64,000 bases of DNA, from NCBI RefSeq assembly GCF_000382365.1, contig NZ_KB908218.1, positions 124,001-188,000 of the forward strand, written 5' to 3'. The stretch is from Pannonibacter phragmitetus DSM 14782 (GTDB lineage: Bacteria > Pseudomonadota > Alphaproteobacteria > Rhizobiales > Stappiaceae). Positions 36,882-47,252 of this stretch are shown one piece after another (within the stretch, counting starts at the first letter, position 1; each line of letters begins with the position of its first letter). The translations under genes were made by a program, and so were the position numbers. The notes under the pieces are model-generated. The model did not search any database. It saw only the letters and a program-made list of their open reading frames with translations, and was not told the origin of the DNA.

Positions 36882-38087
36882 TCACAGATCGAAGCCGAGC
36901 ATCTTGCCGACGGTGAAGACGTCCTTGTCGCCGCGGCCGCACAGGTTCATGACGATGATCTGGTCCTTGTCCATCTTTGGCGCCATCTTGACCACCTGTG
37001 CCAGCGCATGCGCCGGTTCCAGCGCCGGGATGATGCCTTCCACCTTTGTCAGAAGCTGGAAGGCGGCCATCGCCTCGTCATCGGTGATTGGCACATAGTT
37101 GGCGCGGCCGATTTCCTTCAGCCAGGAATGCTCCGGCCCGATGCCGGGGTAATCAAGGCCTGCCGAAATGGAATGGCCTTCGAGGATCTGGCCATCGTCA
37201 TCCTGCAGCAGATAGGTGCGGTTACCATGCAGAACGCCCGGCTTGCCGGCATTCAGCGAGGCGCAATGCTCGTGGCCGTCAAGTCCGCGTCCGCCTGCCT
37301 CTACACCCCAGATTTCGACGCTCTTGTCATCGAGGAAGGGGTGGAACAGGCCGATGGCGTTGGAGCCGCCGCCGACAGCGGCCACGATGGCATCCGGCAG
37401 GCGGCCTTCGGCGGCGAGAATCTGTTCGCGGGTTTCCTTGCCGATGACCGACTGGAAATCGCGCACCAGCTCCGGATAGGGATGCGGGCCAGCGGCGGTG
37501 CCGATCAGGTAATAGGTGTCGTCAACGTTGGTGACCCAGTCACGCAGCGCCTCGTTCATCGCGTCCTTCAGCGTGCCCGCGCCAGCGGTGACCGGAACGA
37601 TCTCGGCGCCCAGCAGCTTCATGCGGAAGACGTTCGGCTTCTGCCGTTCCACGTCCGTGGCACCCATATAGACGACGCAGGGCAGACCGAAGCGGGCGCA
37701 GACGGTGGCCGTTGCCACGCCATGCTGGCCAGCACCCGTCTCGGCGATGATGCGGGTCTTGCCCATGCGCTTTGCCAGCAGGATCTGGCCAAGGCAGTTG
37801 TTGATCTTGTGGCTGCCGGTGTGGTTCAGCTCATCGCGCTTGAAGTAGACCTTGGCGCCGCCCAAATGTTCGGTCAGGCGTTCGGCGAAATAGAGCGGCG
37901 ACGGCCGGCCGGTGTAATGGGTGTTGAGGTTGTCCAGCTCCGCCTTGAAGGCCGGATCGGCCTTGGCGTCGCTATAGGCCTTTTCCAGATCGAGAATGAG
38001 CGGCATCAGGGTTTCGGCCACGTAGCGGCCGCCGAAAATCCCGAAATGGCCCCGCTCGTCCGGGCCGGACCGCAGGGTGTTTGCCAT
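36882..38087 (-). CDS. trpB: Tryptophan synthase beta subunit
   Basis: A 401-residue PLP enzyme that condenses indole with serine. The PLP lysine is in HTGSHKINN, and family blocks [48 protein letters not shown] and [14 protein letters not shown] are intact. The ATG at 38087 is chosen over a TTG three codons upstream. It begins 15 bases after trpF and ends at a terminator, which with the intervening small gene separates it from trpA. Confidence 0.97.
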   Translation of the reverse strand: MANTLRSGPDERGHFGIFGGRYVAETLMPLILDLEKAYSDAKADPAFKAELDNLNTHYTGRPSPLYFAERLTEHLGGAKVYFKRDELNHTGSHKINNCLGQILLAKRMGKTRIIAETGAGQHGVATATVCARFGLPCVVYMGATDVERQKPNVFRMKLLGAEIVPVTAGAGTLKDAMNEALRDWVTNVDDTYYLIGTAAGPHPYPELVRDFQSVIGKETREQILAAEGRLPDAIVAAVGGGSNAIGLFHPFLDDKSVEIWGVEAGGRGLDGHEHCASLNAGKPGVLHGNRTYLLQDDDGQILEGHSISAGLDYPGIGPEHSWLKEIGRANYVPITDDEAMAAFQLLTKVEGIIPALEPAHALAQVVKMAPKMDKDQIIVMNLCGRGDKDVFTVGKMLGFDL

Positions 38088-38102
38088 CGTGGTCAACTCT
38101 CG

Positions 38103-38762
38103 TCACTCCTTCGCATGTTCCGCGCTGCGGGCTGCCGCCACGAAAGCACGTATCAACCCGCTGTCCTTCACGCCCTTGCTGCGCTCGACGCCGGAAGAGA
38201 CATCGACCGCGGTGGCGCCGCTGAGCGCAATCGCCTGCGCAACGTTGTCCGGATCCAGCCCCCCGGAAAGCATGAAGGGACACGGCAGGTCAAGCGACTT
38301 CAGCAGCGTCCAGTCAAACGGAACCCCGTGGCCGCCGGGCACATCGGAGTCTTTCGGGGGCTTGGCGTCAAACAGGATCCGCTCAGCCACAATGACATAG
38401 GGCAGGGCGGCCTCAAGGTCAGCCCTTTCGCTCACGCCAATTGCCTTGATGATGCGCCGGCGCAACATCACCCGCCCTGCGGCGCAGGCTTCGGGTGTTT
38501 CCTGGCCGTGAAACTGGAAAATATCCGGCTGCACCAGTTCGTTGATGCGCTGCAGGCCATGCAGATCCATGTCCACCGTCAGGGCGACAATCTCGCTGCG
38601 CCCGCGGGCAATATCAGCCAGACGGCAGGCATCGGAGAGCGTCACATGGCGCGGGCTCTTGGGAAAGAACACGAGCCCAACCATATCCGCCCCCGCCTCA
38701 ACGGCCGCTTCCATGGTTTCGGGGGTCGAAAGACCGCAGATCTTGATGATGGTTTTGGGCAT
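38103..38762 (-). CDS. trpF: Phosphoribosylanthranilate isomerase
   Basis: A 219-residue TIM-barrel enzyme of tryptophan synthesis that converts phosphoribosylanthranilate to the carboxyphenylamino-deoxyribulose phosphate. The catalytic Cys is in IIKICGLSTPETMEAA, followed by GADMVGLVFFPKSPRHV, FQFHGQETPE and FMLSGGLDPDNVAQAI. AGGAA precedes MPKTIIK. It is 15 bases upstream of trpB and follows maeB, from which it is separated by a strong hairpin. Confidence 0.96.
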   Translation of the reverse strand: MPKTIIKICGLSTPETMEAAVEAGADMVGLVFFPKSPRHVTLSDACRLADIARGRSEIVALTVDMDLHGLQRINELVQPDIFQFHGQETPEACAAGRVMLRRRIIKAIGVSERADLEAALPYVIVAERILFDAKPPKDSDVPGGHGVPFDWTLLKSLDLPCPFMLSGGLDPDNVAQAIALSGATAVDVSSGVERSKGVKDSGLIRAFVAAARSAEHAKE

Positions 38763-38800
38763 TCTGAATTCCTGCGGCTTTCGCATCTTTGACGGACAGT

Positions 38801-38842
38801 GGGTGCCGCCTGGCTGTCCCTGACGGGACGCAGGCGGCACCC
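38801..38842 (-). terminator. Strong hairpin between maeB and trpF
   Basis: A perfect 12-bp outer stem, GGGTGCCGCCTG (38801-38812) and CAGGCGGCACCC (38831-38842), encloses a second short stem GTCCC/GGGAC. It lies between the maeB stop and the trpF start on the minus strand. There is no T-run, so it may terminate weakly or stabilise the maeB transcript end. Confidence 0.5.
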
Positions 38843-38849
38843 TGATAGA

Positions 38850-41132
38850 TCACGTCACGTTATAGGCTGCAATCGCGGCCATGTTGACGATGTCGCTGTC
38901 CTTGGCGCCCATCGGGACGATCTGCACCGGCTTGTCGAAGCCGACGAGCAGCGGACCGATGACCGTGGAGCCGCCCAGTTCCTGCAGCATCTTGGTGGCG
39001 ATGGAGGCCGAGTGGAAGGCCGGCATGACCAGCACGTTTGCCGGGCCGGTCAGGCGGCAGAAGGGATAGGCTGCCATCTTGTCCATGTTGAGCGCAACGT
39101 CCGCAGCCATTTCGCCGTCATACTCGAAGTCGACGCGGCGGCGGTCGAGGATGCGCACGGCTTCCTGCACCCGCTCGGCGCGCTCACCCTTCGGATGGCC
39201 GAAGGTGGAATAGGCGAGCATGGCCACGCGCGGCTCATAGCCAAGGCGGCGGGCGACATGGGCTGCCTCTTCGGCAATATCCGCCAGTTCCTCCGCGTTG
39301 GGCATATCATGCACTGTGGTGTCGGCGATGAGCACGGTGCGGCCACGGCACAGGGCCACCGACACACCGATCACCCGGTGGCCGGGCTTGGTGTCGATGC
39401 ACTGGCGCATGGTGTCGAGCGCGACGGAATAATTGCGGGTGATGCCGGTGACCATGGCATCCGCATCGCCCCGCGCCACCATGATGGCGCCCCAGTAGTT
39501 ACGGTCGTTGTTGACCATGCGCTGACAGTCGCGCAGCAGATAGCCCTTCCGCTGCAGCCGGGTGTAGAGATACTGCGCATAGTCGGCGTTACGGGTGGAG
39601 TTGCGGGCGTTCTGGATGCTGATGCCGGATCGGGCAAGATCCACACCCGCGCCAGCGGCGGCTTCCCGGATTTCATCCTCGCGGCCGATCAGGATGGCCT
39701 CACCCAGCCCCTGGTTCACGAAGCTGACGGCGGCGCGGATCATCGGTTCTTCTTCGCCTTCGGCAAAGACCACGCGCTTGGGCGCCTGACGCACCTTGGA
39801 GAAAATGCGCTGCAGGGTTCCGGCCACCGGATCGCGGCGGGCGGAAAGCTGATGCTTGTACTGGTCCATGTCGATGATCGGGCGGCGGGCAACGCCGGTG
39901 TCCATCGCCGCCTGCGCCACGGCGGGCGGAATGGTGGAGATGAGACGCGGATCAAACGGCACGGGGATGATGTAGTCGGGGCCGAACTTCGGACGGCTGC
40001 CCCGGTAGGCGGCAGCCACCTCATCCGGCACTTCCTCGCGGGCAAGGGCTGCGAGCGCCTGCGCACAGGCCACCTTCATGGCGTCATTGATGGTTGTCGC
40101 CCGCACATCCAGCGCACCGCGGAAGATATAGGGGAAGCCGAGCACGTTGTTGACCTGGTTGGGATAATCCGACCGGCCCGTGGCAATGATGGCGTCGTCG
40201 CGGATGGCGGCGACCTCTTCCGGCGTGATTTCCGGGTCCGGGTTGGCCATGGCGAAGATGATCGGGTTCGGGGCCATGGCGCGCACCATATCTTCCGTCA
40301 GCGCACCCTTCACCGACACGCCAAGGAATACGTCCGCGCCCTTCAGCGCCTCATAGAGGGTGCGGGCATCGGTCTTCACTGCATGGGCGGACTTCCACTG
40401 GTTCATGCCGTCGGTGCGGCCCTGATAGATGACACCCTTGGTGTCGCACAGGATGACGTTCTCATGCGGGACGCCCAGCGCCTTGACGAGTTCGATACAG
40501 GCAATACCGGCCGCGCCCGCGCCGTTGCAGACGATGCGCACCGACTTCAGATCACGGCCCGTCAGATGCAGCGAGTTGATGAGGCCGGCAGCTGCGATGA
40601 TCGCGGTGCCGTGCTGGTCGTCGTGGAAGACGGGAATATCCATCAGCTCGCGCAGGCGCTGCTCGATGATGAAGCATTCCGGTGCCTTGATGTCCTCAAG
40701 GTTGATGCCGCCAAAGGAGGGGCCGAGATAGCGCACGGCGTTGATGAACTGGTCCGCGTCTTCCGTATCGACCTCGAGGTCGATGGAATCCACGTCGGCA
40801 AAGCGCTTGAACAGCACTGCCTTGCCTTCCATCACCGGCTTGGAGGCAAGCGCCCCGAGATTGCCGAGGCCGAGGATGGCGGTTCCGTTGGAGATGACCG
40901 CAACCAGATTGCCGCGTGTCGTGTAGTCATAGGCTCGCGACGGATCTTCCGCGATGGCCCGCACGGGCACTGCCACACCGGGGGAGTAGGCGAGCGACAG
41001 ATCGCGCTGCGTCGCCATCGGCTTGGTGGGGTTGATTTCGAGTTTGCCGGGCTTGCCTTCCTGATGGAACAGCAGGGCCTCCTGGTCTGTAAAGCTGACG
41101 CCTGTCTTGCCCTTCTTGCCTGATGACGACAT
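38850..41132 (-). CDS. maeB: NADP-dependent malic enzyme with phosphotransacetylase-like domain
   Basis: A 760-residue MaeB-type protein. The N-terminal malic enzyme part (about residues 1-430) has [44 protein letters not shown] and [20 protein letters not shown]; the C-terminal phosphate acetyltransferase-like domain (about 440-760) has [13 protein letters not shown] and related blocks but is thought to be regulatory, sensing acetyl-CoA. It oxidatively decarboxylates malate to pyruvate, making NADPH. Start [11 protein letters not shown] follows GGGAAGGA. It is divergent from mutS. Confidence 0.96.
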   Translation of the reverse strand: MSSSGKKGKTGVSFTDQEALLFHQEGKPGKLEINPTKPMATQRDLSLAYSPGVAVPVRAIAEDPSRAYDYTTRGNLVAVISNGTAILGLGNLGALASKPVMEGKAVLFKRFADVDSIDLEVDTEDADQFINAVRYLGPSFGGINLEDIKAPECFIIEQRLRELMDIPVFHDDQHGTAIIAAAGLINSLHLTGRDLKSVRIVCNGAGAAGIACIELVKALGVPHENVILCDTKGVIYQGRTDGMNQWKSAHAVKTDARTLYEALKGADVFLGVSVKGALTEDMVRAMAPNPIIFAMANPDPEITPEEVAAIRDDAIIATGRSDYPNQVNNVLGFPYIFRGALDVRATTINDAMKVACAQALAALAREEVPDEVAAAYRGSRPKFGPDYIIPVPFDPRLISTIPPAVAQAAMDTGVARRPIIDMDQYKHQLSARRDPVAGTLQRIFSKVRQAPKRVVFAEGEEEPMIRAAVSFVNQGLGEAILIGREDEIREAAAGAGVDLARSGISIQNARNSTRNADYAQYLYTRLQRKGYLLRDCQRMVNNDRNYWGAIMVARGDADAMVTGITRNYSVALDTMRQCIDTKPGHRVIGVSVALCRGRTVLIADTTVHDMPNAEELADIAEEAAHVARRLGYEPRVAMLAYSTFGHPKGERAERVQEAVRILDRRRVDFEYDGEMAADVALNMDKMAAYPFCRLTGPANVLVMPAFHSASIATKMLQELGGSTVIGPLLVGFDKPVQIVPMGAKDSDIVNMAAIAAYNVT

Positions 41133-41276
41133 GGTCTGGCCGGTCCTTCCCTCGTGCTGCGAAGCGTTCGCTTCTCTTATCTGGACCAAGACCTTATCCC
41201 CGGAAAATTACCGCCTCAAGGCACCTTTGGGCACAGGAGCTGTGAAAGCTGCGGAGGGCTTTGGTAGGGTCCGCAC

Positions 41277-44021
41277 ATGCCGACCGATCAGAGCCCCTAC
41301 ACCCCCGCCCCGAACGATCCCGCATCCGGCGCGAGCGATGCCCGCGTGACGCCGATGATGGCGCAGTTCATCGAGATCAAGGCCGCCAATCCGGACAGCC
41401 TGCTGTTCTACCGCATGGGCGATTTCTACGAGATGTTCTTCGAGGATGCCGAAATCGCCTCGCAGGCGCTGGGCATCACGCTGACCAAGCGCGGCAAGCA
41501 TCAGGGTGAGGACATCCCGATGTGCGGCGTGCCGGTGCATGCGGCAGACGACTACCTGCAGAAGCTGATAGGCCTTGGCCACCGGGTTGCCGTCTGCGAG
41601 CAGATGGAAGACCCGGCAGAGGCGAAGAAGCGCGGTTCGAAATCGGTCGTGCGGCGCGATGTGATCCGCCTTGTCACACCCGGCACGCTGACCGAAGAGC
41701 GGCTGCTGAATGCGGGGAGCAACAATTTCCTGCTGGCGCTGACAAGGCTGCGCGCCGGCGCTGACACTGCCGATGGCGTCTTCGGCCTTGCGTGGATCGA
41801 CATGTCCACCGGCAGCTTCCAGGTGGCGGAGACGGATCTGCAACGGCTTTCGGCCGACCTTGCCCAGATCGATCCGCGTGAAATCGTGCTGCCGGACAAT
41901 CTCTTGCAGGAAACCGAAATCCGCCATCTGGTGGAAGGGCAGGGCGCTGCCATTTCGCCGGTGCCGCGTGCCTTCTTCGACGGGGCAACGGCGGCGGACC
42001 GGCTGGCGAATTATTTCCGGGTGAAGACCCTCGACGGTTTCGGCAATTTCTCCCGCGCCGAGTTGACCGCAGCGGCCGGCATTCTCGCCTATGTGGAGAA
42101 GACCCAGCTGGGCGAGCGCCCGCCGCTGGACCCGCCCACCCGTGAGGCGGCACGCGGGCGCATGCTGATCGATCCGGCCACCCGCGCCAATCTTGAACTG
42201 ACGCGCACCCTTTCCGGCGAGCGGCAGGGCAGCCTTCTGTCGTCCATCGACCGCACGGTGACAGGCGCAGGCGCACGCCTGCTGGCCAGCCGTCTGGCCG
42301 GGCCGCTCACCGATCCGGCCGAAATCGCCACGCGGCAGGACTCCGTCGGCTTCTTCCTCGACAACGAGATCCTGCGCGACAGCCTGAGGGCCGAGCTGAA
42401 GGCCGCGCCCGATCTGGCCCGTGCCCTGTCCCGTATCGCCATGCAGCGCGGCGGCCCGCGTGACCTTCTGGCCATTGCGCAAGGGCTTGAGGCAACGGCA
42501 CGTATTCTGACGCAGATGAAGAGTGCGGAGGATCTGCCGCCCGAACTCGCCAATGCCTGGCGCGATCTTGCCGCCGCGCCCCATGATCTGGGCGCCGAGC
42601 TGAACCGTGCGCTTGATCCCGAACCGCCTCTGCTCAAGCGCGACGGCGGGTTTGTGGCGGCTGGCTATGATGCCAATCTGGATGAGTTGCGTGATCTGCG
42701 TGATGCCTCGCGCAAGGTGATTGCCCGGCTTCAGGCGGAATATTCCGAAGAGCTGGGCCTGCGCTCGCTCAAGATCAAGCACAACAACGTGCTGGGCTGG
42801 TTCATCGAAGTGCCGGCCGGACAGGCGGACAAGCTGTCTGCTGATCCGGCACGGTTCATCCACCGCCAGACAATGGCGGGCGCCATGCGCTTCACCACGA
42901 CGGAACTCGCCGATCTGGAATCGCGCATCGCCAGTGCGGGCGAGCGGGCGCTGGCCATCGAGCTGGAGATCTTCGACCGGCTTGCCGCGCAGCTTGTGGC
43001 GGATAGCGAGCCGGTGAAAGCGGCAGCCCGTGCGCTGGCCGTGATCGATGTGGCCGCAGCCCTGTCGAAGCTGGCGCAGGACGAGAATTACTGCCGCCCG
43101 CTGGTGGACATGACCCTTGCCTTTGCCATTGAGGGCGGCCGCCATCCGGTGGTGGAACAGGCGCTCAGGCGCGGCGGCGGCGATACCTTTGTGGCCAATG
43201 ACAGCAACCTCGGGCCGCAGGGCAAGGAAGCATCGGGCCAGATCTGGCTGATCACCGGTCCCAACATGGCCGGTAAGTCCACGTTCCTGCGGCAGAATGC
43301 GCTGATTGCGGTTCTGGCGCAGATGGGCAGTTTTGTGCCTGCCGCCAGCGCTCATCTGGGCGTGGTGGACCGGCTGTTCTCCCGCGTCGGCGCGGCGGAT
43401 GATCTGGCACGCGGCCGCTCCACCTTCATGGTGGAAATGGTGGAAACGGCAGCCATCCTCAATCAGGCGGGCGAGCGGGCACTGGTCATTCTGGACGAGA
43501 TCGGGCGCGGCACGGCCACTTTCGACGGCCTGTCCATCGCCTGGGCTGCCATCGAGCATCTGCACGAGGTGAACCGCTCCCGCGCGCTCTTTGCCACCCA
43601 CTACCACGAGCTGACCGCGCTGGCCCAGCGCCTGCCACGGCTGACCAATGCCACCGTCTCCGTGAAGGAGTGGAACGGCGACGTGGTCTTCCTGCACGAG
43701 ATCATCCCCGGTGCGGCAGACCGGTCCTATGGCATTCAGGTAGCCAAGCTTGCGGGCCTTCCGGCGGCAGTGGTGGAGCGGGCAAAGTCCGTTCTCTCCC
43801 AGCTTGAGGAAAAGGACCGCCGCTCCCCGGCGGAAACCCTGATCGACGAGCTGCCGCTTTTTGCCGCCGTCGTCCAGACCACCAAGGCCGCTGCCACAAC
43901 ACCCGTGGCCAAGGCCGATCCAGTGCTTGAGGCGCTCGGTGAGATCAATCCCGATGACCTCACCCCGCGTGAGGCGCTGGAAGCGCTTTACCGGCTGAAG
44001 GCCCTCAAGGCAAAGGGCTGA
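41277..44021 (+). CDS. mutS: DNA mismatch repair protein MutS
   Basis: A 914-residue mismatch sensor. The mismatch-reading Phe-x-Glu is in [12 protein letters not shown]; the ATPase has Walker [17 protein letters not shown], the ABC signature region [14 protein letters not shown], Walker [18 protein letters not shown] and the HATHYHEL-like switch [11 protein letters not shown]. The C-terminus retains the [16 protein letters not shown] tetramerisation segment. It is divergent from maeB across 144 bases, an arrangement shared with other Hyphomicrobiales. Confidence 0.97.
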   Translation: MPTDQSPYTPAPNDPASGASDARVTPMMAQFIEIKAANPDSLLFYRMGDFYEMFFEDAEIASQALGITLTKRGKHQGEDIPMCGVPVHAADDYLQKLIGLGHRVAVCEQMEDPAEAKKRGSKSVVRRDVIRLVTPGTLTEERLLNAGSNNFLLALTRLRAGADTADGVFGLAWIDMSTGSFQVAETDLQRLSADLAQIDPREIVLPDNLLQETEIRHLVEGQGAAISPVPRAFFDGATAADRLANYFRVKTLDGFGNFSRAELTAAAGILAYVEKTQLGERPPLDPPTREAARGRMLIDPATRANLELTRTLSGERQGSLLSSIDRTVTGAGARLLASRLAGPLTDPAEIATRQDSVGFFLDNEILRDSLRAELKAAPDLARALSRIAMQRGGPRDLLAIAQGLEATARILTQMKSAEDLPPELANAWRDLAAAPHDLGAELNRALDPEPPLLKRDGGFVAAGYDANLDELRDLRDASRKVIARLQAEYSEELGLRSLKIKHNNVLGWFIEVPAGQADKLSADPARFIHRQTMAGAMRFTTTELADLESRIASAGERALAIELEIFDRLAAQLVADSEPVKAAARALAVIDVAAALSKLAQDENYCRPLVDMTLAFAIEGGRHPVVEQALRRGGGDTFVANDSNLGPQGKEASGQIWLITGPNMAGKSTFLRQNALIAVLAQMGSFVPAASAHLGVVDRLFSRVGAADDLARGRSTFMVEMVETAAILNQAGERALVILDEIGRGTATFDGLSIAWAAIEHLHEVNRSRALFATHYHELTALAQRLPRLTNATVSVKEWNGDVVFLHEIIPGAADRSYGIQVAKLAGLPAAVVERAKSVLSQLEEKDRRSPAETLIDELPLFAAVVQTTKAAATTPVAKADPVLEALGEINPDDLTPREALEALYRLKALKAKG

Positions 44022-44046
44022 CGGCGTAGGGGTGATGCAGAAAAGG

Positions 44047-44979
44047 TCAGGCCTGCTCAACCTTGCGGGCCTGCCACAGGCCGCTGTCGATGGCCTCATG
44101 CACCAGTTCGATGACAAGCCGCTGCACTGCTTCCAGTGCATAGGAAGACGGGCGGTCTGCCATCTGGCACAGATGCAGTGTGCGTGACAGTTCGGGCATG
44201 ATGATGGGCCGGACGGCGAGGGCACCGGTCTCGATATGCTCTTGCAGGAACAGCCGGGTGCCGATGGCGCAGCCAAGCCCCTCAATCAGTGCCCCGCCGA
44301 TCGCATGCACCGAGTTGAGCTGGAAGCGCGCACTTCCTTCAAGCTTCTTCAGCAGCGTTGCATCTTCGACCAGCGCACGCGCCGAAATGCCCTGACGCAG
44401 GATGATCATCGGCAGGCCGAGCGTGTCATGGAAGGCGATCGGGAGGCCCGTTTCGCCAATGATGGCTTCCTGCCCGATCAGCACCATGCTTTCCTCCAGC
44501 ACGGGAACCGACTTCAGCCGCGGATCTGTGGGCGGATTGTAGACCAGAGCCATGTCCACATCGGCCGCCAGAAGATACGCAAGTGTCGTGCCGGACAGGC
44601 TTTCGGAAAGCGAAAGGTTGAGCTTCGGGTAGCCTGTCAGGATACGCCGCAGAAGTGGCACGCCAATAGCCTTGACCGCCGAATAGGCCATGCCGATGGT
44701 CACGTCACCGGCAACCTCGCCGCCTGAAGCCTTGATGTCCCTTTCGGCGGCTTGCATGGCGCGCAGGATGGCCTTTGCGTGGGTGTAAAGCCGCTCGCCC
44801 GCTGCCGTGGGCTCAAGCCCGCGTGGCCTGCGATGAAAGAGCTTCTGGCCGAGTTCAGTCTCGAGATTGGCGAGGTGATGGCTCAGCGCCGAGACGGCGA
44901 TGCGCAGTTCGCCAGCAGCAGTCGTGAGGCTGCGTCTTTCAAAGATCGCCTCGAAGTAGCGGAGCTGGCGCGTGTCCAT
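44047..44979 (-). CDS. LysR-family transcriptional regulator of the CoA-transferase/TRAP module
   Basis: A 310-residue LysR protein. The N-terminal winged helix-turn-helix is MDTRQLRYFEAIFERRSLTT followed by AAGELRIAVSALSHHLANLE, with the substrate-binding fold behind it (VTIGMAYSAVKAIGVPLLRR, LNLSLSESLSGTTLAYLLAADVDMAL). It is divergent from the CoA-transferase gene across 107 bases that contain an AT-rich palindrome (45005-45019), the normal layout for a LysR activator and its target operon. The inducer is presumably the imported acid or its CoA ester. Convergent with mutS. Confidence 0.92.
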   Translation of the reverse strand: MDTRQLRYFEAIFERRSLTTAAGELRIAVSALSHHLANLETELGQKLFHRRPRGLEPTAAGERLYTHAKAILRAMQAAERDIKASGGEVAGDVTIGMAYSAVKAIGVPLLRRILTGYPKLNLSLSESLSGTTLAYLLAADVDMALVYNPPTDPRLKSVPVLEESMVLIGQEAIIGETGLPIAFHDTLGLPMIILRQGISARALVEDATLLKKLEGSARFQLNSVHAIGGALIEGLGCAIGTRLFLQEHIETGALAVRPIIMPELSRTLHLCQMADRPSSYALEAVQRLVIELVHEAIDSGLWQARKVEQA

Positions 44980-45004
44980 GGTTTCTCGATTTTAGAATGA
45001 AGCC

Positions 45005-45019
45005 TTATAAACTTTATAA
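45005..45019. promoter_or_regulatory. AT-rich perfect palindrome, probable LysR operator
   Basis: TTATAAA-C-TTTATAA is perfect over 15 bases and sits in an unusually AT-rich patch (about 44988-45026) of an otherwise GC-rich region. It is 26 bases from the LysR start and 68 bases from the CoA-transferase start, a typical regulator position. Parts of it may also serve as -10 boxes for either gene. Confidence 0.5.
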
Positions 45020-45086
45020 TTTTTCTACTCCGAGTCGAGCGCTAACTTGCTCCCGTGCTGCCGCCAGGCACTGGGAGGAATAGCAG

Positions 45087-46274
45087 GTGACGGAACCGTT
45101 CAAGCCGCTCGAAGGCATCCGCATCGTCGAGATGAGCCACATGATCATGGGGCCGTCCTGCGGCATGTTCCTTGGCTTTCTTGGTGCCGAAGTGATCAAG
45201 GTCGAGCCGCCGGAGGGCGACAAGACCCGCTATCTGTCCGGTATGGGCCGCCCCATGTTTCCGCTTTTCAATCGCGGCAAGAAGTCGGTCCAGCTTGATC
45301 TGGCCAGCGGGAGCGGACAGGCCGCGCTCCGCAAGCTTCTGTCCAGCGCCGACGTCTTCATTGAGAATTTCCGCGACCAGTCGCTGGCAAAAATGGGCGC
45401 GGACGGCGAGATGCTGCGGCGCGAATTTCCCGGGCTGATCGTTGCCTCGCACAAGGGCTTCCTGCGCGGCCCCTATCAGGACCGCACGGCGCTGGATGAG
45501 GTCGTCCAGATGATGACGGGCCTTGCCTACATGACCGGGCCGTCTGGCCGCCCGTTGCGGGTCGGGTCTTCGGCGAATGACATCATGGGCGGGCTTTTTG
45601 GCGCCTTTTCGGTTCTGGCTGCGCTGCTGGAGCGCAAGGAAACCGGCAATGGCCGCAATCTGCGCATCGGTCTGTTCGAAAATTGCCTGCTGCTTGTTGC
45701 CCAGCACATGGTCCAGTTCGAACTCGAAGGCACGTCACCGCCACCGATGCCGGAACGGGATTTTTCCTGGCCCGTCTATGACATCTTCGACACTTCGGAT
45801 GGAAAACAGGTTTTCGTCGGTGCCGTGACCGAGGGCCAGTGGGCCACGCTTTGCACGTTTCTGGGTCTGCAGGAGCTGCTGGACGACCCTCGCCTGCAGA
45901 CGCGCATGGACCAGATCACCGCCCGCAGCTGGACCATACCCGTCGTTGCCAGCGCCATCGCCACCCATGATGCGGAAAGTCTCGGCAGGCAATTCGAGGC
46001 GCTAGGCATCCCCTATTCGCCGATCGCCAAGCCTGCCGACATGTATGACGATCCGCATGTGATGCGACCGGGCGGGCTTGCCACATCCCGCATGCCGGAC
46101 GGCTCGACCTTCCGCGCTCCGTCCCTGCCGTTCGAGGTGGATGGCGAAATGCTGACCGGTGGCGGCGACCTGCAAAGGGTTGGGCAGGATACGGAGACGG
46201 TTCTGGCCGGGCTCGGCCTGGATGCGGCAGAGATCATCGCCGCCCGCGGCAAGGCAAAGGAGCGGGCAGCATGA
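45087..46274 (+). CDS. Family III (CaiB/BaiF) CoA-transferase
   Basis: A 395-residue member of the family III CoA-transferases, which move CoA between carboxylic acids. The N-terminal Rossmann part has PLEGIRIVEMSHMIMGPSCG and LGFLGAEVIKVEPPEGD; the catalytic Asp appears to be Asp165 in GSSANDIMGGLFGAF. The start codon is GTG, preceded by GGGAGGAA. It overlaps the lyase gene by ATGA, so activation and cleavage enzymes are translationally coupled. The family includes succinyl-CoA:glutarate/3-hydroxy-3-methylglutarate transferases; I infer a similar dicarboxylate substrate. Confidence 0.9.
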   Translation: MTEPFKPLEGIRIVEMSHMIMGPSCGMFLGFLGAEVIKVEPPEGDKTRYLSGMGRPMFPLFNRGKKSVQLDLASGSGQAALRKLLSSADVFIENFRDQSLAKMGADGEMLRREFPGLIVASHKGFLRGPYQDRTALDEVVQMMTGLAYMTGPSGRPLRVGSSANDIMGGLFGAFSVLAALLERKETGNGRNLRIGLFENCLLLVAQHMVQFELEGTSPPPMPERDFSWPVYDIFDTSDGKQVFVGAVTEGQWATLCTFLGLQELLDDPRLQTRMDQITARSWTIPVVASAIATHDAESLGRQFEALGIPYSPIAKPADMYDDPHVMRPGGLATSRMPDGSTFRAPSLPFEVDGEMLTGGGDLQRVGQDTETVLAGLGLDAAEIIAARGKAKERAA

Positions 46275-47218
46275 CGCGGCTGCGCGATGTCTATCCTGCC
46301 GGGCAGGTGGTGCTGCGGGAAGTCGGGCTGCGCGACGGGTTGCAGCTCGTGAAGTCCTATCCTTCGACGGCGGCCAAGATCGAATGGATCAACCGTGAGT
46401 ACGCGGCGGGCGTGCGCAATTTCGAGGTTGGCTCCTTCCTGCCGGCCTCACGCTTCCCGCAGTTTGCCGATGTGCAGGAGGTGCTGGCTGCAGTGAAGGC
46501 CCTGCCCGGCGCCCATGCGGTTGGTCTCGTCCTCAATGACCGGGGCGCGGATGATGCGCTGGCAGCCGGGGTTGACGAGATCATGTGCGTTGTCTCGGCA
46601 ACCGAAGCGCATTCGCAGGCCAACACCCGCCGCAGCCGCGCCGAAGCCATTGCCCATGTGAAGCGGATTTGCGCGCTGCGCGATCAAAGCCGCCACCGGC
46701 CACTGGTCAATGCCGGCATTGCCATGGCCTTCGGCTGTTCGATCACGGGGGCGGTCGATCCGGAAGAGGTGGCTGGCCTTGCCGGGGCGCTGTTCGAGGC
46801 TGGTGCCGATATTGCCGGGCTGGCCGATACGGTCGGCTTTGCCGGACCGGATCAGGTGGCGGCATTGGTCAAGCGTACGCGCAGCATTGCAGGGGGCCGC
46901 GAAGTTGCGATCCATCTGCACGACACCCGCGGCATGGCCATGGCCAATGCGTCGGCGGCTCTCGATGCAGGCTGCCGTATTCTCGACGGGTCGCTCGGGG
47001 GGCTGGGAGGCTGCCCCTTTGCGCCCGGCGCCACCGGCAACGCCGTGTTTGAAGATCTAGTTTTCCTGTGTGAATCCAAGGGTTTTGCCACGGGCATCGA
47101 CCTCGGGAAGCTGATCGGGGTCCGGGAGATTCTTGAACGGGAAATGCCTTTAGAAACGCTGCACGGCCAGCTGGCCCGCGCAGGGCTGCCCCATGCCGCC
47201 GGAGCAGGGGCAATGTAA
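46271..47218 (+). CDS. HMG-CoA lyase family enzyme
   Basis: A 315-residue TIM-barrel lyase of the DRE-TIM metallolyase superfamily. The residues that define true HMG-CoA lyases are present: Arg21-Asp22 in REVGLRDGLQ, His215 and His217 in AIHLHDTRG, and the catalytic Cys248 in GGLGGCPFAPGATGN. It should cleave 3-hydroxy-3-methylglutaryl-CoA, or a close analogue such as citramalyl-CoA, by retro-Claisen reaction to acetyl-CoA and a keto acid. It overlaps the CoA-transferase gene by 4 bases and is followed after 34 bases by the TRAP transporter genes. Confidence 0.92.
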   Translation: MTRLRDVYPAGQVVLREVGLRDGLQLVKSYPSTAAKIEWINREYAAGVRNFEVGSFLPASRFPQFADVQEVLAAVKALPGAHAVGLVLNDRGADDALAAGVDEIMCVVSATEAHSQANTRRSRAEAIAHVKRICALRDQSRHRPLVNAGIAMAFGCSITGAVDPEEVAGLAGALFEAGADIAGLADTVGFAGPDQVAALVKRTRSIAGGREVAIHLHDTRGMAMANASAALDAGCRILDGSLGGLGGCPFAPGATGNAVFEDLVFLCESKGFATGIDLGKLIGVREILEREMPLETLHGQLARAGLPHAAGAGAM

Positions 47219-47252
47219 GCCTGAGATAAACAGGTCAAACCGGGAGGAAACG

